A stretch of 41,312 bases of DNA, taken from Peptococcaceae bacterium BICA1-8. GTDB taxonomy: Bacteria; Bacillota; Peptococcia; Peptococcales; BICA1-8. Both the position numbers and the translations under genes were made by a program. The DNA is taken from the NCBI GenBank assembly GCA_000802045.1, contig JUEF01000131.1:1-41312 (forward strand), read 5' to 3'. The notes under the pieces were generated by a model. It searched no databases and had not been told where the DNA came from. It worked only from the letters and a program-made list of their open reading frames with translations. Positions 16,908 through 23,623 of this stretch are shown here, piece after piece. The stretch's first letter is position 1. Each line of letters begins with the position of its first letter.

Positions 16908-18131
16908 TTAAAAAACTAACGCATTACTAACCAGATGGTGGACGTGTTTTAATTTCACATCCAACTGATAATGCTTGATAATATCATTAAGCTGGTCATA
17001 ACAATTGTGGCACGGGGTGACAACTACTTTTGCTCCTGTTTTTTTTATTTGTTCAGCCTTTAATTTGCCCTTGGCCAGTCGATTGGGCTGGATATCTGCC
17101 CCCATTGCAAGCAGGCCTCCCCCGCCGCCACAGCAGTAATTGAATTCCCTATTAGGCCACATTTCCCTAAATTCCATTACAGCTTTGTTTACACAGTATC
17201 TGGGTTCATCGATAATTCCTTCTTTACGGACCATATTACAGGGATCATGAAACGTAACAGGCTCCGGGTTTCTATTTGGATCTATTTTTATGATCCCTTC
17301 CTTAATCCACTTGGCTTGCAGCTGTACAAAGTTATATACGGGATAATCACCCTCCTCGGGATTTAACCATACCTTTCTTCCCCATCTCTGGGCTCTGGTT
17401 GCATGACCACATTCAGTGACTACCAGATATTTAACTTTTAATTTTTTTACCTGTTCGGCTATTCGCTTTATTAGAATTGTCGAAGCTTGATCATCACCGC
17501 TAAACAAACCATAATGGGTTGCATCCCAGTATTGGCTGCTGGAGGTCCAATTGGCACCGGCAGCATGCATAATTTTTGCGATACTCTGTACATCCAAAGG
17601 ATAGTATTTAATTTCTCTAGGATCCCAAAGAAAAAGGAATTCTGCTCCCACTTTATCCACAGGTATTGTTACGCTTGTTTCATCTAGCTCTGCCTGAACC
17701 TCTTCTTCCATCCACTCTAAGGTTTCTAAATAATCCTCCTGACTAACCTCCATTTGGTTTCCCGTTCTTAGCTGATTATCTACTACATCCTGCAAGAATC
17801 CGGGAGCCTTCAACCCGAAATTCCCTCTAATAGTTCTTACGATACCAGCTATATCAACTCCCATGGGACAGAGCATGGTACATCTGCCGCACATGGTACA
17901 ATTCCAGATAAACGGGTCATTTAGAACTTCTTCTTTCATTCCCAATAGACATTTACGAATAAATCTACGAGGATCCATATTTTCATGAACATCACTATAA
18001 GGACAGCCCGCGGTACAAATTCCACAGGTTAAACAGTTAGTAAAATCAAGCTTATCTTCTAAAGTCGTAAAATATTTAGCTATATCTTCACGAAACAACG
18101 GCTCCAGATTGCCTATTGATATTGCACTCAT
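16908..18131 (-). CDS. DsrK/HdrD-like (fused HdrC-HdrB) Fe-S protein
   Basis: 407 residues. The N-terminal HdrC-like part has two 4Fe-4S motifs (CLTCGICTAGCPYS about residue 34 and CTMCGRCTMLCPMGV about residue 79). The C-terminal HdrB-like part has one full CCG domain (FHDPCNMV, YCCGGGGGLL, TPCHNCYDQL). The first CCG position is replaced by VTECGHATRAQRWG, the arrangement I associate with DsrK/HmeD and TmcB, the subunits that act on DsrC in sulfate reducers. No membrane segment is seen, so the complex is likely cytosolic. AGGAGG is spaced 7 nt from ATG 18131; the ATG at 18137 is too close. Confidence 0.85.
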   Translation of the reverse strand: MSAISIGNLEPLFREDIAKYFTTLEDKLDFTNCLTCGICTAGCPYSDVHENMDPRRFIRKCLLGMKEEVLNDPFIWNCTMCGRCTMLCPMGVDIAGIVRTIRGNFGLKAPGFLQDVVDNQLRTGNQMEVSQEDYLETLEWMEEEVQAELDETSVTIPVDKVGAEFLFLWDPREIKYYPLDVQSIAKIMHAAGANWTSSSQYWDATHYGLFSGDDQASTILIKRIAEQVKKLKVKYLVVTECGHATRAQRWGRKVWLNPEEGDYPVYNFVQLQAKWIKEGIIKIDPNRNPEPVTFHDPCNMVRKEGIIDEPRYCVNKAVMEFREMWPNREFNYCCGGGGGLLAMGADIQPNRLAKGKLKAEQIKKTGAKVVVTPCHNCYDQLNDIIKHYQLDVKLKHVHHLVSNALVF

Positions 18132-18143
18132 TACCATTCCTCC

Positions 18144-18476
18144 TTATATCTCTACGTTCCAGACTGGTATACCTAAAACAAGGCTCACAATGCTATCAGT
18201 TATAAAAAGTGTGTGGGGCCAGTCTTGGAAAAGAGAGAAAAAATCTTTTAATGTAAGCCCTGTGAATTCACAAATTTCTACTACGGAAGGGGCCCTCTCT
18301 TTCTCAAGGTAATACTTTCTTACACAGTTCATTACATCATGGTGTCTAGAGGTAATAGGGTTGATATTATCCCTTTTTAGCACGTCCTGGACCACTTGCT
18401 TCCATATTTCCCCGTCCTTGATACATCGAGCACCCATAGATAAATAACGCCTTCTAAAAATAGTTGATTTTAGCAT
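18144..18476 (-). CDS. Divergent DsrC/TusE-like protein lacking active cysteines
   Basis: 110 residues. Aligned by eye with the preceding DsrC-like protein it keeps the fold landmarks (ITSRHHDVMNCVRKYY; EICEFTGLTL; LFQDWPH). It lacks the C-terminal redox arm: it ends in GIPVWNVEI with no cysteine. It therefore cannot form the DsrC trisulfide. The ribosome binding site GGAGGTGA lies within the last codons of the upstream gene, and the spacing to ATG 18476 is 7 nt. It could be a structural or regulatory partner of the DsrK-like protein. Assignment rests on pattern and context. Confidence 0.6.
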   Translation of the reverse strand: MLKSTIFRRRYLSMGARCIKDGEIWKQVVQDVLKRDNINPITSRHHDVMNCVRKYYLEKERAPSVVEICEFTGLTLKDFFSLFQDWPHTLFITDSIVSLVLGIPVWNVEI

Positions 18477-18480
18477 AAAA

Positions 18481-18789
18481 TCACCTCCCTATAGAAACAT
18501 TTTTAGTAGTGACTATTTCCTGCGTCATACCAGCTACTCGATACGCTTCTTTAGGGCCATTTGGAAAAAGAAGATATATCTCGATAGTTTTAAGATTTGT
18601 ATGAGCACAGATTTTTTGAACAGCAGGTATTACCTTGAAATCCTGGAAATAATCACGAATAAACATAATTACTTCCCAATGTTTTTCCGATAGATTAGTT
18701 ATTTTTTCATAACTGGCAAGCTTTTGCGCAATATCTCTATCCCATTTTTCAGGATTTATTAAATAGCCGTCTGATGTAATAGAAACCAT
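18481..18789 (-). CDS. Cysteine-less DsrC-like protein (RspA type)
   Basis: 102 residues with clear DsrC/TusE features: DGYLINPEKWDRDIAQKLA, LSEKHWEVIMFIRDYF, and the LFPNGPKEAYRVAGM loop. The conserved C-terminal Cys in the AC(K/R)xAG motif is Tyr here (AYRVAG). The tail (TTKNVSIGR) has no terminal Cys either. DsrC homologues without both cysteines have been called RspA and are thought to be regulatory. First gene of the hdr operon, 20-odd bases after the predicted sigma-54 transcription start. ATG at 18789 has AGGAGGT 6 nt upstream; an in-frame TTG at 18825 lies inside the promoter and is rejected. Confidence 0.8.
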   Translation of the reverse strand: MVSITSDGYLINPEKWDRDIAQKLASYEKITNLSEKHWEVIMFIRDYFQDFKVIPAVQKICAHTNLKTIEIYLLFPNGPKEAYRVAGMTQEIVTTKNVSIGR

Positions 18790-18820
18790 AAAGCCACCTC
18801 CTGCCTTTATCCTTATAATT

Positions 18821-18836
18821 TGCAAGGTTTATGCCA
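18821..18836 (-). promoter_or_regulatory. Sigma-54 (RpoN) promoter of the hdr-flox operon
   Basis: On the minus strand TGGCAT-AAACC-TTGCA matches the -24/-12 consensus TGGCAC-N5-TTGCA with one mismatch and exact spacing. A start near 18810 leaves a leader of about 20 nt with the ribosome binding site. The gene next door encodes a sigma-54 activator. Confidence 0.82.
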
Positions 18837-18839
18837 TAA

Positions 18840-18890
18840 AAAAGAAGAAGGGAAAAAGCCTTTAAAATCAGCTTTTTCCCTTCTTCTTTC
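18840..18890 (-). terminator. Terminator of the sigma-54 regulator gene
   Basis: A long stem (AAGAAGAAGGGAAAAAGC and complement) with a loop of about 11 nt is followed on the minus strand by TTTTTTAT, which runs directly into the sigma-54 promoter. It isolates the hdr operon from read-through of the regulator gene. Confidence 0.85.
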
Positions 18891-18910
18891 TATTCGATTA
18901 GTTTAATAAT

Positions 18911-18951
18911 GTGGATAATAATTATCCACCTAGTGGTTAATTATTATCCAC
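18911..18951. promoter_or_regulatory. Tandem 19-bp palindromes, probable activator binding sites
   Basis: Site 1 (18911-18929) has perfect arms GTGGATAAT/ATTATCCAC around a central base. Site 2 (18933-18951) has one mismatch (GTGGTTAAT). Centres are 22 bp apart, two helical turns, and lie roughly 110 and 130 bp upstream of the predicted sigma-54 start. This is the usual place for an enhancer of a sigma-54 activator. Site 2 ends right at the regulator stop codon. Confidence 0.75.
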
Positions 18952-20310
18952 TTACTCTGTCAGCTCATATTTCTCTAGCTTAGTATAAAGTGTTTTTCTA
19001 GTAATACCCAAGAGCTTAGCCGCCTGTTGTTTATTACCTGAACATCTTTCTAAGATTTGCTGGATATGGTATTTTTCCATATCCTCCAGCCTGAGAAAAC
19101 TCCCCTCCACGGCATTAGAAACCATAAAGTAAGGTAAATCTTCAAAGTGAATAAATTCACCCTTTCCTTTTATAAAAGCAAACTCCAGGGCATTTTCTAA
19201 CTCTCGCACATTTCCTGGGTAATCGTAATTAAGTAAAAATTTCAAAGCATCGCGGGCTACACCTTTTTTAGATTTTTGAAAAGATGTATTTAATTTTTCA
19301 ATAAAATGATCCATTAATAAGGGGATATCACTTTTTCTTTCCCGCAAAGGGGGTAATTGTATAGGAAAAACATTAATACGATAATATAAGTCCTGTCGAA
19401 AGGTACCTGTTTTTATTTCCTCACTTAAATCCCTATTTGTGGCTGCAATCACCCGAACATCAGTTTTTAAGGAATCCTTCCCGCCTACCCTTTCAAATTC
19501 CCCTTCCTGCAAAACCCGCAATAGCTTTGCCTGTAGTGAAATGGGGATCTCCCCTATTTCATCTAAAAAAATAGTCCCTTTATCCGCTAATTCAAACCGA
19601 CCCTTATGGGTAAACTGAGCACCTGTAAACGCTCCTTTCTCATGACCAAAAAGCTCGCTTTCTAAAAGAGTTGGTGAAAGAGCAGCGCTATTTACTTTGA
19701 TAAAAGGCTTATAACGTCTATCACTTAGATAATGTAAGGCTTTAGCAACAAGCTCTTTTCCAGTCCCACTTTCACCTATTATTAATACACTGGACTTATA
19801 GGGTGCTACAGCTTCAATCATTTCATATATTTCCTGCATCTTATGATTTTTACCAATTATTTTTTGAAAGCTGTAACGCTCTTCTAGTTCCTTATAAAGC
19901 TTATGTAGGTGACGTTGATCCGAAAAAATTTCCAAAGCACCTATAATCTTATCTTCAGTATTAAAAAGAGGCATTACTGTTATTTCGACAGGTATAAACT
20001 CCCCTCGTTTTGAGATAATTACCACATCAGTAGAATACCCTTTTTCTCCGCTGTTAAAAGATTTATTAATAAAACAGCTATCTCCACAGCAGTGAGAGCT
20101 ATTAAGAAGTTTATAGCATTTTTGTCCTATAGCCTCTTCTTTTTCATACCCTGTTATTTTTTCAGCAGCTTTATTAAAAGTGGTTATATTCAAATCAGTA
20201 TCAACTGTAAAAACACCTTCAAAAATACTATTAACTACAAATTCAAAATCAATCTGTTTAGAATTACATCCTTTTACCGAGGACTTTTTTGCACTCTCAA
20301 CGAAATTCAT
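18952..20310 (-). CDS. PAS-domain sigma-54-dependent transcriptional activator
   Basis: 452 residues. The PAS domain (about 22-130) has cysteines C65, C74, C75 and C79; the central AAA+ domain (about 150-380) has Walker A GESGTGKE and the sigma-54 contact motif GAFTGA; the C-terminal Fis-type helix-turn-helix ends near 450 ([19 protein letters not shown]). No receiver domain is present, so the PAS domain probably senses the signal directly. The Cys pattern C-x8-C-x4-C matches that of the HD-GYP protein at 6844-7839 and hints at redox or Fe-S sensing. It is encoded just upstream of the sigma-54 promoter of the hdr-flox operon and is its likely activator. Confidence 0.93.
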   Translation of the reverse strand: MNFVESAKKSSVKGCNSKQIDFEFVVNSIFEGVFTVDTDLNITTFNKAAEKITGYEKEEAIGQKCYKLLNSSHCCGDSCFINKSFNSGEKGYSTDVVIISKRGEFIPVEITVMPLFNTEDKIIGALEIFSDQRHLHKLYKELEERYSFQKIIGKNHKMQEIYEMIEAVAPYKSSVLIIGESGTGKELVAKALHYLSDRRYKPFIKVNSAALSPTLLESELFGHEKGAFTGAQFTHKGRFELADKGTIFLDEIGEIPISLQAKLLRVLQEGEFERVGGKDSLKTDVRVIAATNRDLSEEIKTGTFRQDLYYRINVFPIQLPPLRERKSDIPLLMDHFIEKLNTSFQKSKKGVARDALKFLLNYDYPGNVRELENALEFAFIKGKGEFIHFEDLPYFMVSNAVEGSFLRLEDMEKYHIQQILERCSGNKQQAAKLLGITRKTLYTKLEKYELTE

Positions 20311-20324
20311 TTTTTACCTTCTTC

Positions 20325-20425
20325 CTAGGTTAAAAAACTCTTTCAAGTTCATAGAATTTAAACATACATTAACCTTTTATTCATATTTATGTTTTAGTAC
20401 AAAATTATTTACTCTTTTAACCTAG
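20325..20425. repeat. Long-spaced inverted repeat upstream of the sigma-54 regulator
   Basis: CTAGGTTAAAA (20325-20335) and TTTTAACCTAG (20415-20425) are perfect 11-bp inverted arms 79 bp apart. They frame an AT-rich stretch that must hold the regulator promoter. They could be operator half-sites or a relic of a small element; no function is claimed. Confidence 0.45.
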
Positions 20426-20444
20426 TTTTATTCTTTTTAATTTC

Positions 20445-20485
20445 CAAAACAAAAGAGCTGTTAAACCATAAGAATTCAACAGCCC
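20445..20485 (-). terminator. Terminator of the DUF5320-type gene
   Basis: On the minus strand the stem GGGCTGTT/AACAGCTC (one G-T pair) with a loop of about 15 nt is followed by TTTTGTTTT. Confidence 0.75.
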
Positions 20486-20504
20486 AAAATAATGTCATAC
20501 TAAA

Positions 20505-20762
20505 CTATTCCTCTTTGTTTTCCGTTGTCTCATTTTTGTTTTCCGTTGGCTCATTAAATACATTTTGGCGCCCTAAGCACCTAAAGCCCCGTCCTCTTGG
20601 ACCATTACTCCTATTCATCCTTCTTCCTGAACTATAACCGCCATAGACATTATCTGTTTGACCTGATGTTTCACTTGATGCCACTTCTTTTATACAGTAA
20701 CCTCTACCCTTACCTGTCATTGTTCCGGAATCATTAGGACCACGTCCGTTAAAACCCGGCAT
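20505..20762 (-). CDS. DUF5320-type small glycine-rich protein
   Basis: An 85-residue soluble protein beginning MPGFNGRGPNDSGTMTGKGRGYC, the hallmark of small proteins (DUF5320-like) that accompany NifB/NifX/MinD metal-cluster gene sets in anaerobes. It is rich in Gly, Arg and Asn, with an acidic tail with a repeated ENKNETTENK pattern. The frame extends upstream to 20807, but GGGGG 7 nt before ATG 20762 sets the start. It is transcribed away from the NifX/MinD genes from an overlapping divergent promoter with the shared CATATG operator. Function unknown. Confidence 0.72.
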   Translation of the reverse strand: MPGFNGRGPNDSGTMTGKGRGYCIKEVASSETSGQTDNVYGGYSSGRRMNRSNGPRGRGFRCLGRQNVFNEPTENKNETTENKEE

Positions 20763-20787
20763 TATTTTTCCCCCTTTAATCAAAATA

Positions 20788-20848
20788 TTTGCATATGTTG
20801 TGGACATATGCCCAATACTATGTTATAGTAATTTTGAGCATATGTCAA
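20788..20848. promoter_or_regulatory. Overlapping divergent promoters with three CATATG sites
   Basis: Plus-strand promoter: TGGACA (20801-20806), 17 bp, TATAGT (20824-20829). Minus-strand promoter: TTGACA (20843-20848), with TAACAT at 17 bp (20820-20825) or TATAAC at 15 bp. The two -10 regions overlap. CATATG occurs at 20792, 20805 and 20839. The minus-strand 14-mer TTGACATATGCTCA is identical to the one at the mrp promoter. Confidence 0.8.
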
Positions 20849-20881
20849 TTACTATCTTGAATAATTATAGGAGGTATATTT

Positions 20882-21244
20882 ATGAAGATTGCTATAAGTG
20901 CTAATGACTCATCGCTGGAAAGTACTCTGGATATGCGGTTTGGCCGAGCGCCTAGCTTCCTAATCTATGAGCTAGAGCAACAAACCTACAAAAGCATTGA
21001 TAACACCCAAAATCTCAGCTCTGCCCAGGGTGCAGGTATCCAGTCAGCCCAAAATCTAGTAAATGCAGATGTAAAAGTATTAATTACAGGAAATGTAGGA
21101 CCAAAAGCCTTTCAGGTTTTAAAAACAGCAGGGGTAGATATATATTTAACACCTCAAACCACTATTCAGGAAGCTATAGATAATTTCAAGGCTGGTAAAT
21201 TGACTAAATCGGAAACAAATAATGTAGAAGGACATTGGGTGTAA
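20882..21244 (+). CDS. NifX/ORP-like (dinitrogenase FeMo-cofactor biosynthesis fold) protein
   Basis: 120 residues of the NifX/NafY/NifB-C-terminal fold: it opens with MKIAISANDSSLES, has RFGRAPSFLIYE near residue 19, and a central AGIQSAQNLVNADVKVLITG. Members bind iron-molybdenum precursors; the orange protein (ORP) of Desulfovibrio binds a Mo-Cu cluster. Together with the two MinD-ferredoxin ATPases that follow (4 bp and overlapping), this matches the ORP gene layout. The bound metal here is unknown. Start ATG has AGGAGG 7 nt upstream. Confidence 0.87.
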   Translation: MKIAISANDSSLESTLDMRFGRAPSFLIYELEQQTYKSIDNTQNLSSAQGAGIQSAQNLVNADVKVLITGNVGPKAFQVLKTAGVDIYLTPQTTIQEAIDNFKAGKLTKSETNNVEGHWV

Positions 21245-21247
21245 AAA

Positions 21248-22096
21248 ATGCGAATTGCTATAGCAAGTGGTAAAGGGGGGACAGGTAAAACTACTATTTC
21301 CAGTAACCTGGCCTATTATCTCAGCAGTCAAGGACAGGCCACTACTCTAGTTGACTGTGATGTTGAAGAGCCTAATAACCATATATTTTTTAACCCAGCA
21401 TGGTATGGTAGTGAAATGGTACAAATGCCTGTACCTGAAGTTGAAGCTGAGAAGTGCACAGGATGCGGAAAGTGCGCAGAAATCTGTGAATTTAATGCCC
21501 TAGTTTGCCTTAAGGGTAATGTCTTAATCTTTCCTGAACTTTGCCACGGATGTAAAGGCTGCATCATGGTTTGCCCCACCTCTGCTCTCAAGGAAACAAC
21601 TCGCGAAATCGGGGAAGTCCAGTTAGGTATTAAGGATCGCCTAAATATAGTCCAGGGTGTATTGCGGATTGGTGAAGCTATGTCGCCGCCACTTATTAGA
21701 AAGGTTAAAGAGCATGGAGATAATAATGGCACTGTTATTATTGACTGTCCACCTGGAACCTCCTGCCCAATGATTCAAGCAGTAAGAGGAAGTGATTTTG
21801 TCTTGTTAGTGACAGAACCCACTCCTTTTGGGCTAAATGACCTTAAGCTAGCAGTAGAAACAATCCGAGAGTTAAACCTGCCTTTTGCTGTTTGTATTAA
21901 TCGCTCCACTATTGGTGATAATAAAGTACACGACTACTGTAAGCAGGAAAAAATTCCGATAATTTTAGAGATACCTGAAGACAGAGAGATTGCCCAGGCA
22001 TATTCTCAAGGTAGATTATTTTTAAAAACCTTACCCCACTACCAAATACAGTTTGATACTTTGCTCAAGAACATAAAGGAGCTGGTGGTATGCTAA
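21248..22096 (+). CDS. MinD/ParA-type ATPase with ferredoxin insert (first copy)
   Basis: 282 residues. Deviant Walker A IASGKGGTGKTT at residues 5-16, a Walker-type DCPPGTSCP motif, and an inserted double 4Fe-4S ferredoxin (CTGCGKCAEIC and CHGCKGCIMVC, about 73-115). Such paired ATPases occur beside NifX/ORP genes and are presumed to load or deliver metal clusters, in the manner of Mrp/NBP35 or NifH. The start lies within 4 bp of the NifX-like stop, and its end overlaps the next ATPase by 7 bp, so both are translated together, probably as a heterodimer. Confidence 0.92.
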   Translation: MRIAIASGKGGTGKTTISSNLAYYLSSQGQATTLVDCDVEEPNNHIFFNPAWYGSEMVQMPVPEVEAEKCTGCGKCAEICEFNALVCLKGNVLIFPELCHGCKGCIMVCPTSALKETTREIGEVQLGIKDRLNIVQGVLRIGEAMSPPLIRKVKEHGDNNGTVIIDCPPGTSCPMIQAVRGSDFVLLVTEPTPFGLNDLKLAVETIRELNLPFAVCINRSTIGDNKVHDYCKQEKIPIILEIPEDREIAQAYSQGRLFLKTLPHYQIQFDTLLKNIKELVVC

Positions 22097-22956
22097 AGGA
22101 GATAGTCGTAATTAGTGGAAAAGGAGGAACAGGTAAAACAAGTGTCGTAGCTGCATTGGCCGCTCTTTTTGATAACAAGGTATTAGCAGACTGTGATGTA
22201 GATGCAGCAGATCTTCATCTGGTTCTTAATCCTGAAATTATAGAGAACCATGAATTTTGGAGCGGCAAAACAGCCAATATTGATAAGTCAAAGTGTATCA
22301 ACTGTAATAAATGTCTTGAGTTATGTCAGTTTGAAGCTATTAGTGATGAAATGGTAATCGACAAAATCTCCTGTGAAGGATGTGGTGTCTGTTTTCACTT
22401 TTGTCCTTCCGGGGCAATTTCTTTACAGGATAACTTGGCTGGTCACTGGTACATTTCAAAAACTAAATATGGTACCTTTGTTCACGCTAAACTGGGGATT
22501 GCCGAGGAAAACTCCGGCAAACTGGTTACACTGGTAAAAAACAAAGCTAGAGAACTAGCTGCAAAAGAGAATAAAAGTATAATTTTAGTTGATGGTCCAC
22601 CGGGTATCGGCTGTCCTGTTATAGCCTCGATCTCAGGAGCTAATTTGGTTTTGATTATCACAGAACCCACCCTATCAGGTATCCATGATTTAACACGAGT
22701 CCTTTCCCTTAATAAACATTTTAATGTCCAAACTGCAGTATGTATTAATAAATCGGACATTAATCAAGAAATGACTGCTAGCATAATTAAGAACTGTCAA
22801 GAAAATAACATACCTGTTGTGGGAGTAATTCCCTATGACAATTCAGTTACCAAAGCACAAATTCAAGGTTTAAGTATTTTGGAATTTAACCCTGAAAGCC
22901 ACACGGCTCAGATCATTAGAAAAATGCAAGAAGAAATAATCACATTAATAAGTTAG
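22090..22956 (+). CDS. MinD/ParA-type ATPase with ferredoxin insert (second copy)
   Basis: 288 residues, a paralogue of the preceding gene. Walker A VISGKGGTGKTS at about 7-18, ferredoxin insert with CINCNKCLELC and CEGCGVCFHFC (about 67-105), and the VDGPPGIGCPV switch motif. The two copies are diverged enough to be functionally distinct subunits. It overlaps the upstream gene by 7 bp and is followed 11 bp later by a second NifX-like gene. Confidence 0.92.
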   Translation: MLKEIVVISGKGGTGKTSVVAALAALFDNKVLADCDVDAADLHLVLNPEIIENHEFWSGKTANIDKSKCINCNKCLELCQFEAISDEMVIDKISCEGCGVCFHFCPSGAISLQDNLAGHWYISKTKYGTFVHAKLGIAEENSGKLVTLVKNKARELAAKENKSIILVDGPPGIGCPVIASISGANLVLIITEPTLSGIHDLTRVLSLNKHFNVQTAVCINKSDINQEMTASIIKNCQENNIPVVGVIPYDNSVTKAQIQGLSILEFNPESHTAQIIRKMQEEIITLIS

Positions 22957-22967
22957 GAGAGATATCC

Positions 22968-23306
22968 ATGAAAATTGCCCTACCAGTAGCTAATAATCAG
23001 CTATGTATGCATTTTGGTCATTGTGAGGTATTTGAATTCTATGAAATAGATGAGAAAGAAAGGAAAATTGCAGGGAAAAGTGCCTTAACACCACCACCCC
23101 ATGAACCAGGAGTATTACCCCGCTGGATAAAAGAACAAGGTGCAGATTTAGTCATTGCTGGTGGCATGGGGGCCAGTGCGCAAAACTTATTCCACCAAGC
23201 AGGAATCAAGGTTATCACAGGAGCATCTGCTGTAAACCCTGGGGAAATTGTAGAAAGTTACCTAAACAATTCTTTAAAAACGGGAGCAAATACCTGTGAT
23301 CATTAG
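22968..23306 (+). CDS. NifX-like protein (second copy)
   Basis: 112 residues of the dinitrogenase FeMo-cofactor biosynthesis fold: MKIALPVANNQLCMHFGHC at the start (the CxxHFGHC-type motif common in this group), PPPHEPGVLP in the middle and VIAGGMGASAQNLF. The Cys/His pair near the N-terminus is a likely metal site; the first NifX-like protein lacks it. Ribosome binding site AGGAGA. Last gene of the ORP-like operon, followed by the palindromic repeat. Confidence 0.9.
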   Translation: MKIALPVANNQLCMHFGHCEVFEFYEIDEKERKIAGKSALTPPPHEPGVLPRWIKEQGADLVIAGGMGASAQNLFHQAGIKVITGASAVNPGEIVESYLNNSLKTGANTCDH

Positions 23307-23322
23307 AAGTAATTAAGTCAAA

Positions 23323-23381
23323 TGTCAAAGGGACGGAGCATTTGACATAAAGAGGGTGTCAAATGCTCCGTCCCTTTGACA
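23323..23381. repeat. Palindromic intergenic repeat, copy 2
   Basis: The 25-bp arms (23323-23347 and 23357-23381) are identical to those at 7842-7899; only the 9-bp loop differs. The right arm is also flanked by AAGAGGG and CCCTCTT, giving an alternative 14-bp stem (23350-23388). It lies between converging genes and may terminate both. Confidence 0.85.
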
Positions 23382-23396
23382 CCCTCTTCTAATCTA

Positions 23397-23594
23397 TTAC
23401 TCAAACATATCTTCAAACAAGCTTTTCGCTTTTTTCTTCCTTGCTTCAGTAGCCTCTTTATCCATCGTTAAACTTAAATTAATTACGTCTCCTTCTTTCG
23501 CGGTGGATGGCAGTATTTCCTGGGGAATGTTAAAGGTTTTACCATTATATTCAATTACAGCCCAATCTCCTTCAAACCTGTCTATAATAAACAT
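23397..23594 (-). CDS. DUF3006 family protein
   Basis: 65 residues with the DUF3006 pattern: FIIDRFEGDWAVIEYNG at the start, a short beta-rich core and a charged C-terminal helix. In Clostridia and Bacilli DUF3006 genes usually follow a ComEC-like metallo-beta-lactamase gene. Here the remains of such a gene lie at 27131-27480, with the SNF2 gene in between. Start ATG after GGGGGG. Molecular function unknown. Confidence 0.8.
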   Translation of the reverse strand: MFIIDRFEGDWAVIEYNGKTFNIPQEILPSTAKEGDVINLSLTMDKEATEARKKKAKSLFEDMFE

Positions 23595-23623
23595 TCGTTA
23601 ACCCCCCACCTATCCCAAATTCT

